Source: Iris pallida
Lineage: Eukaryota > Streptophyta > Magnoliopsida > Asparagales > Iridaceae
Direction of reading: 5' to 3'
Assembly (NCBI GenBank): GCA_029216955.1
Contig: JANAVB010010791.1
Coordinates: forward strand, 6,726,246-6,790,245
DNA: 64,000 nt
The position numbers were made by a program, and so were the translations under genes. Shown here one piece after another: positions 32,701 through 46,770 of this stretch; position 1 is the first letter of the stretch, and every line of letters begins with the position of its first letter. The notes under the pieces were generated by a model that was not told the origin of the DNA, made no database searches, and saw nothing but the letters and a program-made list of their open reading frames with translations.

Positions 32701-33753
32701 TGTAAGCCCCTAATTTTCAAATAATATTTTATAATATTAAATAGCTTTATATATTAAAATAGATTAATATAATTGTTAGGAATTTTTCTAAAATTTTAAA
32801 TAATTTTAAATAGTTTTTAAATCAAAATATATCATTTGTAATTATTTAAAATATTTTAATATCACTTTGTAATAAATAGACTGTTTTAATATCGTTTTAT
32901 AATTAATAAATTATTTAGTTACAGTTTGCAAATGTGATTTGTAAACTGATAGGTTTGGACTTTCCTGCAAAACCCCAAATTTGGAGGACTTTTCTGTAAA
33001 ACCCCGTCATCAACCCCCGACGACCGGCCAGCTGCCCTGACGACTGACGACCCCTTTTCTCCGCCTTTCCGGCCGACCTAGCCGACTTCGACCGACCTAC
33101 CCCCTATAAATACTCCCATCATCGAAACCCTGACCCTAGGCTAAATTTCCAACCGCCCCAGCCCTATCTCGACCCCCTACTTCCTAACCCTAACCCTAAC
33201 TCCGGCGACAACCTAGCGCCGCCTCCACAAACCGACGTCAACCCTCGCCGCCACTACCACTAAATGCGCCTCGTCGAGACGAGTGCAGCACCGTCCCAGC
33301 GCCACGTCCACGATGCCCCAGCTACCGTCGAGCCCCCTCCACAACCCCTAGCTCGATTGGACACGTAGATAACAACTTTGATTGGTCGTTACGTGTCCAA
33401 ACTCATGCATGACGTTCGCTGGACACAGGGAAACTAACAGTAGGATTGGACACGTAATACAGTGTCGTACGTCGTGCTGGGCACGGACACATGACACTGA
33501 GTCAGATTCCATTTGCTCGTTCTGAACAGTCTAGACACGAGCCGAACTGTTATTAGTGCTATCGGGTAGGACCATTAACCTAAACCTAACACTAACTCTA
33601 ACCCACTTTCTAACATATGACTCGGCTGACCCCTTAGCCAGCCTGAGCACGCTGAGACCCGACCCCCCTTGGGCCGAGTTCGAGTCCCCCTTCCCTGTTT
33701 TGTTTCTGTTTTTGTTTTTTTGTTTTATTTATTATATATATATATCTATATAT

Positions 33754-33802
<49 letters not shown>

Positions 33803-34079
33803 TATATATAGTATTTAATTATATGTTATTTTATATAAGTGTGTGTATATATATATTATTTTTTATTTATTATATAAGGTATATTATATATAATATATTA
33901 TATATTTAATATATATAATATATATATATATATACATATATTATTTTTTTTACATATATATATATTATAATATATATATTATATAATATATATATATATA
34001 TATTTTTTTTTTTTTATATATATATATGTATATCTATATATATAATATTATATATATATATATATATATTATATATGTG

Positions 34080-34110
<31 letters not shown>

Positions 34111-36042
34111 ATATATATATAATATATAGATATATATATATATATTATATATATATTATATTGTTGTTATATTTTTATATATGCATTTCAAATTCTACCT
34201 TGCACAAAATATTATTGTGCATAAATTAAAAAGTCATTTTTATTATTTAAATTATGACTTGTGTATTTTAGCACTTTAAAATATATTTATTTATGTATAT
34301 AAATTACTACTTTTTTTTATTATGACCAATTAATGTCCAAGTCTAGCATAGATTTTGGGCCTAATTGTGTCTAATACATTCAGAGTCTGTACAAGTCATA
34401 TTGGACTTGATTCATGGCTCTGGGTCCTGTATCTGGACTTCGGTTCAATTTTGAATATATGGACAAAATAGTAATAATAATTAATTATTTTTTAAAAACT
34501 GTTGCTTGCTATTTTTGAATTTTGTATATTTTAAGTGCTGCAAAAATTTAGAAAAAAGTATTTAAATACTCTGTTAATTTAGATAATTTACTATAATTTT
34601 TCCAGCATTTAATAAGTAATTTGGTATTTTATAAAAATTCAAAAACAGAACTCATTTTTAGTATATTTATGTTTGCTGATTTTTAATAATTATTTAGGAG
34701 GGTTTATAAATTCCAGAAAAATTAGATAAATTTCTATAATTAACAAGGATCATTTTGGTACTTATTTATGTAAAATTGAGCTTTTTGTCTATCTCAAAAA
34801 TTATTGGAACATAGTGTACAGTTTGATTTATTTATTGAATAATTACGACTTTCAATGATTTGTGTTCTTTTGAGTTATTACAGTATTGGACCTCACCCCG
34901 CACTAGTGTAAAGGCCCTAAAAAGTTAGTTAGAGTATTGTGTCACCTACATTGGTCTCATATGCTAAAGTCATCATTTGGCTAGGTGTCCAGTCAGAAAG
35001 TCGTGTTTCACAACTAGTGTAGTGTTTAACTTAGTATAAAAAAACTAAGTTTATGTTATTTCTACAGTGACGAGTCACCAGGCTTCTATAGCATTTTATC
35101 GCTGCTTTGCTTTGCTAAAGGTAAGTTCTACAAACTTTACATACTGTTACATCAATGAACTGTGATCCAACCATGTTAAATGTTGATCCTTGGGGTAGCT
35201 AGTTAAATATTCACATGTTGTATTACTTTCATATCCCTACCATGTTTAGAACAGTTTTATATCTCTCACTTGATTAGAATCTGGGTTATGGGGAAACTGA
35301 TAGTTGAGTACGTGATCATGCCCCCTCTACAGTACCGAGCAAAGTTTTATTTATTATGTTACTGCACCGTAGGCCTTACTCTCAAAGCTGTATTGTGTGC
35401 GTATGTACATCTATCGCCTTTACACTTGTACGGTAGTACATTTATTATGTGCCCCTGTACATTGAACACCCATTGACGATCACGTACCTGCTACAGTTTT
35501 AAATATTACATATGCATCTGTCTCTATGACATATGTGTCTTGCCATGATAGATTATGATATGCCATGATTCCAGTTTATTACATTCCTGTTCATTTCATG
35601 TTTCGTATATTAGTTTGCTAGAAATAGTACTTGCTCCATCCTGATAGGATAACGTTGTAGGTATACTTACTGAGGAGGAGTTGCTCTGTGATTTAATTAT
35701 GGAGTTACTGTTGAGGACCAAGCTTTGTCTTACGAGGATGTACCTACGGGAAAACTCGTCTAGTTGTCTATTTATATTTTGGACTTTTGAGACTAGTCAT
35801 GTATTAGACTATGTATTTGTGACTGGACCTGTATCCAACTTTACATTCAGGACTTGTACTTGGACTTACTATTATATGAGATAACTTTTGTGTTTGGAGC
35901 ATTTATGACTCTTTATCACTTATAACTGTTAGCACATTTAGTCTTATCTTGTTATCTTTAGAACAGCTTACTACGCTTTATCTCAAGCGTAGGCTGGACA
36001 TGATTTGGACCGGCTTAACAATTTGGGTAACGGATCGTGATA
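32701..36042 (+). mobile_element. Solo Tekay-like LTR (3.34 kb)
   Basis: TGTAAGCCCC at 32701 to GGATCGTGATA at 36042 (original CA end now TA), flanked by ATACG on both sides. Internal marks match other Tekay-like LTRs here: CTACGCTTTATCTCAAGCGTAGG near the end and CATCCTGATAGGATAAC at 35638. There is no second LTR and no PBS, so it is probably the product of LTR-LTR recombination. No coding region; ORFs at 33.5-34.2 kb are AT-repeat artefacts. Confidence 0.85.
33735..34180. repeat. (TA)n and (GT)n microsatellite tract
   Basis: Long TATATA runs with a pure GT run at about 34080-34107, inside the solo LTR. The Tyr/Ile-rich ORFs across it are artefacts. Confidence 0.9.
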
Positions 36043-36047
36043 ATACG

Positions 36048-36462
36048 TGTTGGGTTCGATTTTGGCTTAACGATCCTATAATTGTTTGTTTGTGAAGCAC
36101 GAATGATCTTTAGATTATGTTCGGTTCTTTACTTGCTGTTGGATTTCGGTTTCGGGTTACTTAGTGCTGTTGGAATTATTGTGATGCATGTATTGTTGGT
36201 TTGGGTTTCTTGTATAAATTATTGCTTGGGTTCTCCTTCCTACACTTGTTGTGGGATGTTGGTTTAGGTTTTCCTTATTATACATGTTAGGTTGGGAAAG
36301 ATTCTTTGCTGTAGGAGATATTTTGCTATTTGGATTAAAATTGTTGGTTGGGTATCTATTATGCATGATGGGTTTAACTTGGTACTGTGGGTGTTTTTGT
36401 TGGGAGCTTTTCGATATAAATCACATGGGTATATATTAGTTGGGAGTATTTCTATTCGGGAT
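36048..36462. other. Pre-insertion DNA between solo LTR and element IV
   Basis: About 415 bp of T/G-rich sequence with no recognised feature. It is continuous with 46771-47046 and the few bases after 56706 once IV and V are removed. It resembles intron or UTR sequence. I see no gene in it. Confidence 0.6.
36458..36462. other. Left TSD of element IV (GGGAT)
   Basis: Identical to 46766-46770 directly after the 3' LTR. Confidence 0.88.
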
Positions 36463-37044
36463 TGTAGCTCCCCTTCCCGGAATTTTTATATTTTATTATT
36501 ATTTTCTTTAAATGATAATTTTTATAAATAATTAATTATTGGCTTATGAATTTCGTTATTATTTTATGGAGGTTATAATATTTGATTGTGGTTATTAAAT
36601 ATAGACTATTTATTATTATTAGTTATTATTCAATTCTTCTTTACCAAAAGAGTAATAAATGTGGTATATATATCTAATAAATATATGTATATATATATCT
36701 AATAATATGTATAAATGTGTAGCGTATATATATATATATATTATATTATATTAATATATATATATATATATGTATAAATGTGTAGTTGTATATATAATGT
36801 ATATATAGGCGTATTATATGTATGTATATGAATAATTATATATACAAGAATATGTATTTTAGTATACTTAATTAAATATATAAGTGTACATAAGTATTTA
36901 TATATACATAGATATATGTATATGAAATAGAAAAGAAAAATATGTACACACCAAACACTGTGCCCTCCAAATATGACTTGTACCACTGCCTAAAGCAACA
37001 AGTGCATGGTGGTGGCCTCTGTTATTATTATGATTATATGGTAT

Positions 37045-37135
37045 AGCAGTGAATTGAATTGAATTGAATGGAAATGTAATGAATGTTTGAATTGAATTGA
37101 ATTGAAATTCAATTCAATCCATTTCAATATATAAT
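37045..37135. repeat. GAATT repeats forming an inverted repeat
   Basis: GAATTGAATTGAATTGAA and, downstream, TTCAATTCAAT can fold back on each other. The same block recurs at about 44157-44232. A run of TGCATG words follows (37145-37185). Confidence 0.65.
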
Positions 37136-38862
37136 TTGCAAGTTGCTGCATGCAATAACAACATGCATTCATGCAATGATGCATCAGCTTAGCCAAAGCT
37201 GTAGTGGAGCTGAAAGCTTCACGTGCACATCTCTTTCCACTTGGTCACATATAACGTGGCTAAGCCACCCGAGCTCAGCAAAGTAACCCAGGCCCCACAC
37301 TCCAGGCCCCAAACACCCGAGCCCACAGGCTCAGGTCGAACGACCAAGCCTTCACCAGCGTGAAATGGAACCCATAACAAGGGCCGAGCAACCCCAAGCC
37401 CACCAACAGGCCTGAGCTCCCATAGGAATTCAACAAGTAAACCGAGCCCTTGTTCAGCTCGTACGAGCAAACAACAGAGCCGACCCGAGCGGAATTGGAA
37501 TATAAGAGCGTGAAGAAGGAGAAAATTTCTCGAAAACCTAAACAAAAACTGCCGACCTAAACTGGGTGACCCCCCCATGCCTGGGCGCGACCCCTCCCAA
37601 CGCGCGCCACCTCTCTGCGGCCGTCGGCCGGCGACCAGGGCCGCTCACGCGCGCGCACAAGCGCGGAGCACAGCAGCAGGCGCAAGGTTTTAAGCCTACT
37701 TCGGAGTAGCAATTCATCGCCTCCAGTGGATCGTTTAGCGAGCCGTTCAAACTGGTATGAACTTGGTATAACCATCTATTCTTTTTAATTGGTTTAAATT
37801 CTAGTGGACCGAAACTCGAGATAAATCGAGTTGAAAATCCCGAAAAACCTGTCGCAAATAGCGAAACAGGCAGTCCAATCACCCACATTTGAGGATCGTT
37901 TTCGACCAATCCAGCCCAATATTAGAAAAAGTATTTGAAGACAATCCTAGACAACATGTAGGGCTTCACAACCCTTTTACGGATTTGGAAATCATCGACT
38001 ACGCGTCGAGAAATCGAATCCCAAAGTTTCCCAAAAATCTGTTTTCAAAACTTAGAAATTGTTCCATACGACGTGCGTTCCGCCATTCCGGGCGACGTGG
38101 TCGTGAACCGAAAGCATCGAAAGCTGCGTAACGGTTTCGTGATCGTGTGGGCTTTGACGGAATTCAAATTGGTCGCGTGTGCGCGACGAATTCGACGCGT
38201 ATCCGTCGAAATCGCCCCGTATCCGTACAATGCAAATTCAGTCATAACTTTGTGCACGCTCCTCAGATCGAGGCAAAACTTGCGCCATCAGGACCGTATC
38301 ATTTTTTGGTCCTGTATGCCAAGTTTGGTCCAATTCTGAGACAGTTGAATTCGACGTCGTTTTGTGGGCCCCACGGACCCACTCAACGGACGATTTTGTG
38401 CCGGCCCGCCGGAATCCAACTCTGGACATACGGTTGGGTTGTATCGGAAAACTGAATCCGTAGACATGTAGTTTGACGACTTTAGAGACCGTTGACTTTG
38501 GTACGCTTTTCGGTACAAAGCGGGTCCAACGGCGGACATCGTTTTGGCCTAAAATTACCGTTTGCCCCTGTGTCCAAATTGGACGTAAGGACAGGTAATC
38601 CTAGCTAATTGGACTATTCTGAGATCATTGGTATTGTTTATTTCAGCTTCCGGGGACTGTGGTACGGGTTTGACTATTGTGGCACATTGAGTAGTTCAGA
38701 CTGTCGGTTTCACTAGCAAAGGACCACAGGCGAGTACAGTTTATTGTCTGCATTTCGATATTGATTTTCACTATATTTATTGATTGGCCATTGGTTATGT
38801 GATTATTTTCTATTAAAATTGTTGAGTCGGGAATCAGAAGTACCAACGATGTGTGATCTGAC

Positions 38863-39190
38863 CTTAGACAGTGTAGACAGTGTAGACAGTGATTCATTAT
38901 TTCTTGTAGACAGTAATTTATTTATTTCTTGTAGACAGTGTAGACAGTGATTTATTCATTGCAAAGTAGACAGTGTAGACCATGATTATTACTGCATTTA
39001 AATTGTGTAGATCGTGATTATTATTTTGTAGACAGTGTTTATTTATTACAATATTTTCTGTAGACATGTAACTTAGACAGTGTAGACAGTGTAACTTAGG
39101 CAGTGTAGACAGTGTAACTTAGACAGTATAGACATGTAATTTAGACAGTATAGACAGTGTAATAGACAGTGTAGACAGTGTCGCATAATT
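38863..39190 (+). repeat. GTGTAGACAGT tandem array (5' LTR)
   Basis: About 25 copies of GTAGACAGT in 9- to 22-bp steps, some separated by TAACTTA. The matching array in the 3' LTR (45965-46270) differs in copy number and order. Confidence 0.85.
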
Positions 39191-39698
39191 GTCCCGAGAC
39201 CGATCACATATCAAAGGTATTTCTAGCAGTTAGGAAAAGTCTGTGTCTATTTATTTACTATTGGTTTTTTGTATTTCCTGTTTATTTTCAAAACACATAA
39301 TTGATGTCTAACCTTTGTTTATAGTCATCTTCTTTATTTGAAATTGTATTCAGTGAATTGTGCTCGTTCCATTCCTGACTGGAAACCAATATTTTCAGGT
39401 TAGCCGTGGATTCACTTAGCTTGGGGAGAGACGGGAATACTTGCAGACAAAAGCCTAGAGACTAGTTAGATAGTGGAATTGTAGTTATTCTTTATATGTA
39501 CAAGTTTATATTTTTCTGCAAAATATAAAACTTGTGATCATTGTAAATTGAATTAATTTTATGAAGGAGCATTATTTATGATTTTGGATCTTCATGGCCG
39601 TGACAGCGTACTACCGCCGACACTGCGGCATAGGCTGGCTTGGACACGTCTCGTATCCGTACAAAAAAAAAATGGGTACGGGTCGTGACAAGTTTTTG

Positions 39699-39716
39699 TG
39701 GTGGCCCATGCAGGTC
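39699..39716 (+). other. Primer-binding site of element IV (tRNA-Ile)
   Basis: TGGTGGCCCATGCAGGTC is, from memory, an exact 18-base complement of the 3' end of plant tRNA-Ile(AAU). It lies eight bases after the LTR end. Tekay/Del elements usually use initiator Met. Confidence 0.75.
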
Positions 39717-42700
39717 CGTCTTCGCAAATCACGCGAACTCGTGATAGTACTTTAGTTAGTTGTACTATTGCGAGCCTGCGACTAGGAAATGCTCATTCAC
39801 GAATTAAGAATTAATTTAATTTACGAGAATGACTAGGACTAGGAGTCCCTTATACAAATTTACCGATGGGTAGTTTAGGCCGTACAATTTAGGTGAGGAG
39901 TTATTAATTTTGATAGTTCGTCAGATCCCCATAGGTACACTATTATCTCTTGATATGACGATGTAATCCAATGTGGATAGATTATTCGCTTGGGAAGACA
40001 TGGCTTCATAGAATTATTTGATCTAACCTTGATAAATTGTTCAATTCCTTCTCTTTGCCACTTTAGATATCATTCCCATATCTTAGCTGAATTGCCTGTT
40101 TAGTCCCTAATTTGCCCTAAGAAGTAATATTTCATATAAATTTGATTATGTTATCTATATACGGACCTCGAGTTAGTTTCGATTTAAGGTCTCTCCTCCA
40201 TGATTTGAATACATATGGAAGAGATATTAGAATGTTTGTGTATCTTTTGTCTTCAGTTATTTCCTCCCGCTCAATCTTTTATTTTAAGGGTTGATAGGGC
40301 AAATAGTTATGCCTTATTTCATTGTCAACTTGTTCGAATATCTAGAAGCTCAGGGATTTATTTACAGATATAGTTACGAGAAGGTTAGTTAACTTATACT
40401 GGCAGGACAGCAGCACACTGTCGCCATTATTTAAATTTTGGAGACTAGGGATTCACTGCAGCTAGCAGCGCACTGGCGAGACACGACCCTAGAGTTGAGA
40501 TAGGATTAGAAAAATATCGGTTATAGAATTTGCTAGAGATATGACTAGTGGTCCACTCTTGATCGTAGTTATCCTTGAGCCAATATTGGATAGAGTTAAG
40601 TAATGTTCGATTGGTATCATATTTGAGTTACGAAACCAAGGATTACACAGCCCGATTTTACGGGCGAGGCATAGTCCTCGGTGAAATGACTTCAGACGTG
40701 ATTACAAATTAAGGATACTATAGAGGATAGGACAGTGCCCTGTGTGTTCCATAAGATCCGAAGCCAATATTGGTGGAAGTTTTGTAAGTTGGATAGCACG
40801 TCTCCCGATCTAGCATTCCGTGGTCCTTGTGACCTATTGACGAGGTTATCGACTGACACTAATAGGGTTACCTAGAATATGGAATTTAGAATGACCATAA
40901 CCCATTAGTCGACCAAGTCCTTGTGGATCAGAAGATAGTAGGAAGATTGTATAAGCAAGAACACCGGGTAAGGTTTGATTCTCACAAAACTCGAACTAAT
41001 TGTGCCTTCTTTCAAAAAAAAATTCGCGTACTTGTATCTTGACTATCTTGACCAACGCTGCTATTACAGCCTAGTTTTTGCAAGCTTACCCGTTTATCGA
41101 GCTTGATTCAAGACATATGTTTATTGGGGACGCCCACTAACTTATTGTCTAATCAGAATCAGTGTATTATGGTCTGATCAACTATGATGCATTTGGTTCG
41201 CTCTTCGTTTAATTACACTACGTGGATGGAGATATATAGGTATTTAGGATCTCATCCGCGACTGCTTTGACAATTCCTCTTGAATTATATGTTCGCCTTT
41301 GAATCATGAAATTATATTCAGTAACGTCTTCCTTGAATTCTTTATTGTTTTTGTCCTTCACTAATTTGGAAAGACGAAAGCTCGTGATGGTAGAGAGAGA
41401 TACCGCGTATCCCTATGGCTATGGTAGTTGTATACACAAGGGTAGTTATCGTCAGCCAGCCATGTGATCGAGTTACTCGTTCTCCTCTCGACCCCAAACT
41501 GTTATCGGGACTTTGCAAGCCATCTGAATTTAAGAATGATTAGGGTTTTTACCCTTAGTCGAAATGCCTACCTAGGAGACTACCTATTCTTTTGAGACCA
41601 AAGGTTGCTAGTCTCTAATTATTTGCTGGAAGCTTGCCTTAACTAGCAACCCTTAAGCCTGAACCAACCCTTCCTCGACCGAAGCCCACAGTTAGACATG
41701 AGATAAGTGGACAATAGGGTAATCATTTACCGTGACACTCCTCCCGAGATTGATTTCCAACAAATATTACTCTAGTTATGTAAATGTTTGATATTAAGAC
41801 CTAACTAGTGTTGGAACACCACAGTCACTTGTTTAGCTAATACCATAGATTAAATACCATGTCAAATTGTGATATACCAGTTGTCAACAACAACGCATGA
41901 TCACTACAGCCCATACCACTAGAACCCTTATGACAATAGCCTGACAAGTTTGACACAAATAGAATTTCTTGACTCAGTTGTTAGAAATCTTGTGCCTTAG
42001 AGTTGGTTACCCCGTCGATAACTCTAGTATGCTATAAACGAGTAGACCATCCTATTTTGTCAACCATGTGTCATTGTACACACTCGTTCTCCATTTATTG
42101 AGGAACGATCTTTGACTTGATTATATTTACCGTATCCCATTATGCCGTGCCTTATCCTCTATTAACAAGAGTCGAAGTACAGTATCCGATTTTGAAATCC
42201 TTCTAACCTCGATATTCCTAAGACCATGTCCTATTTCTAAGGTGGGTAGACTGTAAGCCTCCTAAAGTTTGGGATATACGAGGATCACTGATTGATTAGA
42301 AATTTTTTTTAGAATGATAGTTAGTGCCCTATGGACTCCCACTTTCTATTTAGATATTTTGTGTCCCCGGCCGTGTCATTAATATTCGGAGCACGAGATC
42401 AGCTGTTATCTTCCAACAAATTTCATATGCAAGGCCTAGGCGAGTTCACCTTCAGCTAGGTATATCATGTCTCACTCAAACACGTCCCCTTGTACCCTAT
42501 TTTTATGGTACGACTATCAGGTCAAAGGGACGAGATAAACCTTACCATAATACCGATAAACCTTTCGACTATAATTTGAGACTCAACCTTGGATCAACCT
42601 TTCGACCCAAATATGGTTGTGATCTACTCGAAGCCCACTAAGCACATGTCGCTAGTGTGCCACTTGACAGAGGCCTCATGTGCTACTTAAACTCAAAAGT

Positions 42701-43559
42701 CACTGAAGGCGCATTTTGGGCTTGAGGGACCCAGCTAACCAACTTGGCTGGCAACTAGCTCAACCACTTGGGTTAAAACCTAGTCTGTGTTACCCAAATC
42801 CAGTAGAAATAGTTTTATCATTGGAATCTTGTCCAGTCCATACAAGATTGAAAGCCAAGATTCATCCAGCCAACGATTGATGTTCAATCCGGTAACCGTT
42901 AAGACCACAACCTTGATTTCTCAAATTCAGTCCTATTTTAGAATGTTGTTTAGAACCCGAGGATGGAATTTTCATATTGCACTGATTGCAAGCCCCTCTA
43001 AGAAATAAGGGTTTCTTCGATTTAGCAGGTGACTGGACTAGAGTAGCTCATCTAGCAAATGAGTCGATACGGTTAATAAACTCTCTTTCTGATCCGTATC
43101 ATTGAATACTCTACCGTTCTTGAAACTTCATATTGCTTCCGGTTATTCTTCTTATCATCCTGTCCTTCCTTGTGCAGAACGATGCATGGTCAGACTTATC
43201 AGAATTTATCAGTATTTATAGCTTGTGTAAACTTGCTTGTTAAAAATTTTGGGTTGCTTGATAGATAGGAGAGGATTATAGATACCACGTGCAGTAGATA
43301 TCTGTTGGTAGGATTGTTAGCAACCAGTTAGAAGATTTTAAGATCTTAGTTTTGAGGAGTAGCGTGACCAAAGGTGGGTAGAAGTCCTCGATGATTCGTA
43401 GTTACGAAATGGCTAGGATGAGGATATAAACGGTCCTGAGAAATTAAAATTCGAGGATATTGTGGTAATAGTGGATTATTTATTTTTATTTAATAATTTT
43501 TATGTGTTTGAATTTTTGGCATGTTTACGAGTTAGAATTTCGAGGACGAAATTATTTTT

Positions 43560-43571
43560 AAGGTGGGTAGA
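43560..43571 (+). other. Polypurine tract of element IV
   Basis: AAGGTGGGTAGA ends two bases before the 3' LTR start at 43574. Confidence 0.7.
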
Positions 43572-43573
43572 TT

Positions 43574-46500
43574 TGTAGCTCCCCTTCTCGAATTTTTAAT
43601 ATTCTATTATTATTTATTTTCTTTAAATGATAATTTTTATAAATAATTAATTATTGGCTTATTGAATTTCGTTATTATTTTATGGAGGTTATAATATTAT
43701 GATTGTGGTTATTAATATAGACTATTTTATTATTAGTTATTATTCAATTCTTCTTTACCAAAAGAGTAATAAATGTGTGTATATATATATCTAATAAATA
43801 TATTATATTCTAATATTATATGTATAAATGTGTAGCGTAATATATTATACATATAATATATATATATATATAATAGATATATAATAATATGTAATGTGTA
43901 GTTGTATATATAATGTATATAGGCGTATATATGTATGTATGAATTATATATACAAGAATATGTATTTTAGTATACTTAAAAATATATAAGTGTACATAAG
44001 TATTTTATATATACATAGATATATATGTATATGAAATAGAAAAGAAAAATATGTATACACCAAACACTGTGCCCACCAAATATGACTTGTACCACTGCCG
44101 AAAGCACAAGTGCATGGTGGTGGCCTCTGTTATTATTATGATTATATGGTATAGCAGTGAATTGAATTGAATTGAATGGAAATGTAATGAATGTTTGAAT
44201 TGAATTGAATGAAATTCAATTCAATCCATTTCAATATATAATTGTTGCAAGTTGCTGCATGCAATAACAACATGCATTCATGCAATGATGCATCAGCTTA
44301 GCCAAAGCTGTAGTTGGAGCTGAAAGCTTCACGTGCACATCTTTTTCCACTTGGTCACATATAACGTGGCTAAGCCACCCGAGCTCAGCAAAGTAACCCA
44401 GGCCCCACACTCCAGGCCCCAAACACCCGAGCCCACAGGCTCAGGTCGAACGACCAAGCCTTCACCAGCGTGAAATAGAACCCATAACAAGGGCCGAGCA
44501 ACCCCAAGCCCACCAACAGGCCTGAGCTCCCATAGGAATTCAACAAGTAAACCGAGCCTTGTTCAGCTCGTACGAGCAAACAACAGAGCCGACCGAGCGG
44601 AATTAGAATATATAGAGCGTGAGAGAAGGAGAAAATTTCTCGAAAACCTAAACAAAAACCGCCGACACCTAAACTGGGCGACCCCCCACGCCTGGGCGCG
44701 ACCCCTCCGACGCGCGCCACCTCTCTGCGGCCGTCGGCCGGCGACCAGGGCCGCTCACGCGCGCGCACAAGCGCGGAGCACAGCAGCAGGCGCAAGGTTT
44801 TAAGCCTACTTCGGAGTAGCAATTCGTCGCCTCCAGTGGATCGTTTAGCGAGCCGTTCAAACTGGTATGAACTTGGTATAACCATCTATAATCCTTTTAA
44901 TTGGTTTAAATTCTAGTGGACCGAAACTCGAGATAAATCGAGTTGAAAATCCCGAAAAAACCTGTCGCAAATAGCGAAACAGGACAGTCCAATCACCCAT
45001 ATTGAGGATCGTTTCCGACCAATCCAGCCCAATATTAGAAAAAGTATTTGAAGACAATCCTAGACAACAAGTAGGGCTTCACAACCCTTTTACGGATTTG
45101 GAAATCATCGATACGCGTCGAGAAATCGAATCCCAAAGTTTCCCAAAAATCTGTTTTCAAAACTTAGAAATGTTCCACATGACGTGCATCCCGCCATTCC
45201 GGGCGACGTGGTCACGAATCGAAAGCATCGAAAGCTGCGTAACGGTTTCGTAATGTGTGGGCTTTGACGGAATTCAAATTGGTCGCTGTGCGCGACGAAT
45301 TCGACGCGTATCCTCGTCGAAATCGCCCGTATCCGTACAATGTAAATTCAGTCATACTTTGTGCACGCTCCTCAGATCGAGGCAAAACTTGTGCCATCAG
45401 GACCGTAGCATTTTTCTAGTCCTGTATGCCAAGTTTGGTCCAATTCTGAGAAAGTTTAATTCGACGTCGTTTGTGGGCCCCACGGACCCACTCAACGGGC
45501 GATTTTGTGCACGGCCCGCCGGAATCCAACTCAGGACATACGGTTGGGTTCGTATCGAAAAATGAATCCGTAGACATGTAGTTTGATGAGTTAGAGACCG
45601 TGACTCTGGCACGCTTTTCGGTGCAAGCGGGTCCAACGGCGGACATCGTTTGGCTCGAAATTACCGTTTGCCCTTGTGTCCAGAATTGGACGTAAGGATA
45701 GGCAATCCTAGCTAATTGGACTATTCTGAGATCATTGGTATGTTTATTTCAGCTTCCGGGGACTGTGGTATGGGTTGACTATTGTGGCACATTGAGTAGT
45801 TCAGACTGTCGGTTTCACTAGCAGAGGACCACAGGCGAGTACAGTTTATTGTCTGCATTTCGATATTGATTTCACTATATTTCATTGATTGGCCATTGGT
45901 TATGTGATTATTTTCTATTAAAATTGTTGAGTCAGAAATCAGATGTACCAACGATGTGTGATCTGACCTTAGACAGTGTAGAAGTGTAGACAATGATTCA
46001 TTATTTCTTATAGACAGTGATTTATTTATTTTGTAACAGTGTAGACAGTGATTTATTCATTACAAAGTAGACAGTGTAGACCATGATTACTGTATTTAAA
46101 TTGTGTAGATCGTGATTATTATTTTGTAGACAATGTTTATTTATTGCAATATTTCTGTAGACAGTGTAACTTAGACAGTATAGACAGTGTAACTTAGACA
46201 GTGTAGACAGTGTAAACAGTGTAATTTAGACAGTATAGACAGTGTAACTTTAGACAGTGTAGACAGTGTCGCATAATTGTCCCGAGACCGATCATATATC
46301 AAAGGTATTTCTAGCAGTTGGGGAAAGTCTGTGTGTCTATTTATTTACTATTGGTTTTCTGTATTTTTTGTTTTTTTCAAAACACATAATTGATGTCTAA
46401 CCTTGTTTTATAGTCATCTTCTTATTTAAATTGTATTCAGTGAATTGTGCTCGTTCCATTCCTGACTGGAAACCAAGATTTTCAGGTTAGCCGTGGATTC

Positions 46501-46765
46501 ACTTAGCGGGAGAGACGGGAAATACTTGCAGACAAAGCTAGAGACTAGTTATAGTGGAATTGAGTTATTCTTTTATATGTACAGTTTATATTTTTCTGCA
46601 AAATCTAAAACTTGTGATCATTGTAAATTGAATAATTTTATGAAGGAGCATTATTTGTGATTTGGATCTTCATGGCCGTGACGCGTACTACCGCCGACAC
46701 TGCGGCGTAGGCTGGCTTGGACACATCTCGTATCCGTACAAAAAAAAACGGTGCGGGTCGTGACA
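43574..46765 (+). repeat. 3' LTR of element IV
   Basis: Same layout as the 5' LTR, with AT-rich tract (43.77-43.99 kb), GAATT repeats, GC-rich block and GTAGACAGT array (45965-46270). It ends GGGTCGTGACA before TSD GGGAT. Confidence 0.9.
45965..46270 (+). repeat. GTGTAGACAGT tandem array (3' LTR)
   Basis: Shorter and rearranged relative to 38863-39190, showing copy-number change since insertion. Confidence 0.85.
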
Positions 46766-46770
46766 GGGAT

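Larger units (their letters stand above)
36463..39690 (+). repeat. 5' LTR of element IV
   Basis: TGTAGCTCCCCTTCCCGG start. An AT-microsatellite lies at 36.66-36.93 kb, then (GAATT)n repeats, a GC-rich block (37.55-37.7 kb) and a GTAGACAGT array, ending GGGTCGTGACA. Alignable end to end with 43574-46765. ORFs in it are not genes. Confidence 0.9.
39691..43573 (+). mobile_element. Internal region of element IV (non-coding)
   Basis: 3.9 kb with no ORF of note on either strand and no gag, RT or integrase motif that I could recognise. The 3' end has TTTCGAGGACGAAATT then AAGGTGGGTAGA, the standard signature before Tekay/Del 3' LTRs. Segments match elements III and V on the opposite strand, for example TAGTTTTTGCAAGC near 41070 against element V near 51505. 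Confidence 0.75.
36463..46765 (+). mobile_element. Element IV: non-coding Tekay/Del-like element, 10.3 kb
   Basis: LTRs of 3,228 and 3,192 bp (TGTAGCTCCCC to GGGTCGTGACA) flank a 3.9-kb internal region with PBS and PPT, and GGGAT is duplicated at both ends. It is structurally complete but lacks recognisable gag or pol, so it is a large retrotransposon derivative needing an autonomous partner. The LTRs differ by several percent with many small indels. Confidence 0.9.

Noticed and set aside
33165..33205. CCCTAACCCTAA as an interstitial telomere
   Set aside because: Only two to three imperfect units; a telobox-like word within the solo LTR is the more modest reading.
33556..34229. Tyr/Ile-rich ORFs of 117 and 67 codons
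   Set aside because: Translations of TA and GT microsatellites.
37530..37910. Arg-rich ORFs around the GC-rich block of element IV LTR
   Set aside because: Repeated in the other LTR with frame-breaking indels; no domain.
42787..43008. 73-codon ORF in element IV internal region
   Set aside because: Short, no motif, no counterpart seen in elements III or V.
36463..46765. Large segmental duplication of host genes (36.5-39.7 and 43.6-46.8 kb)
   Set aside because: The paired copies have TG..CA ends, PBS, PPT and a GGGAT TSD, so they are the two LTRs of one element. The same reasoning applies to 47.0-56.7 kb.
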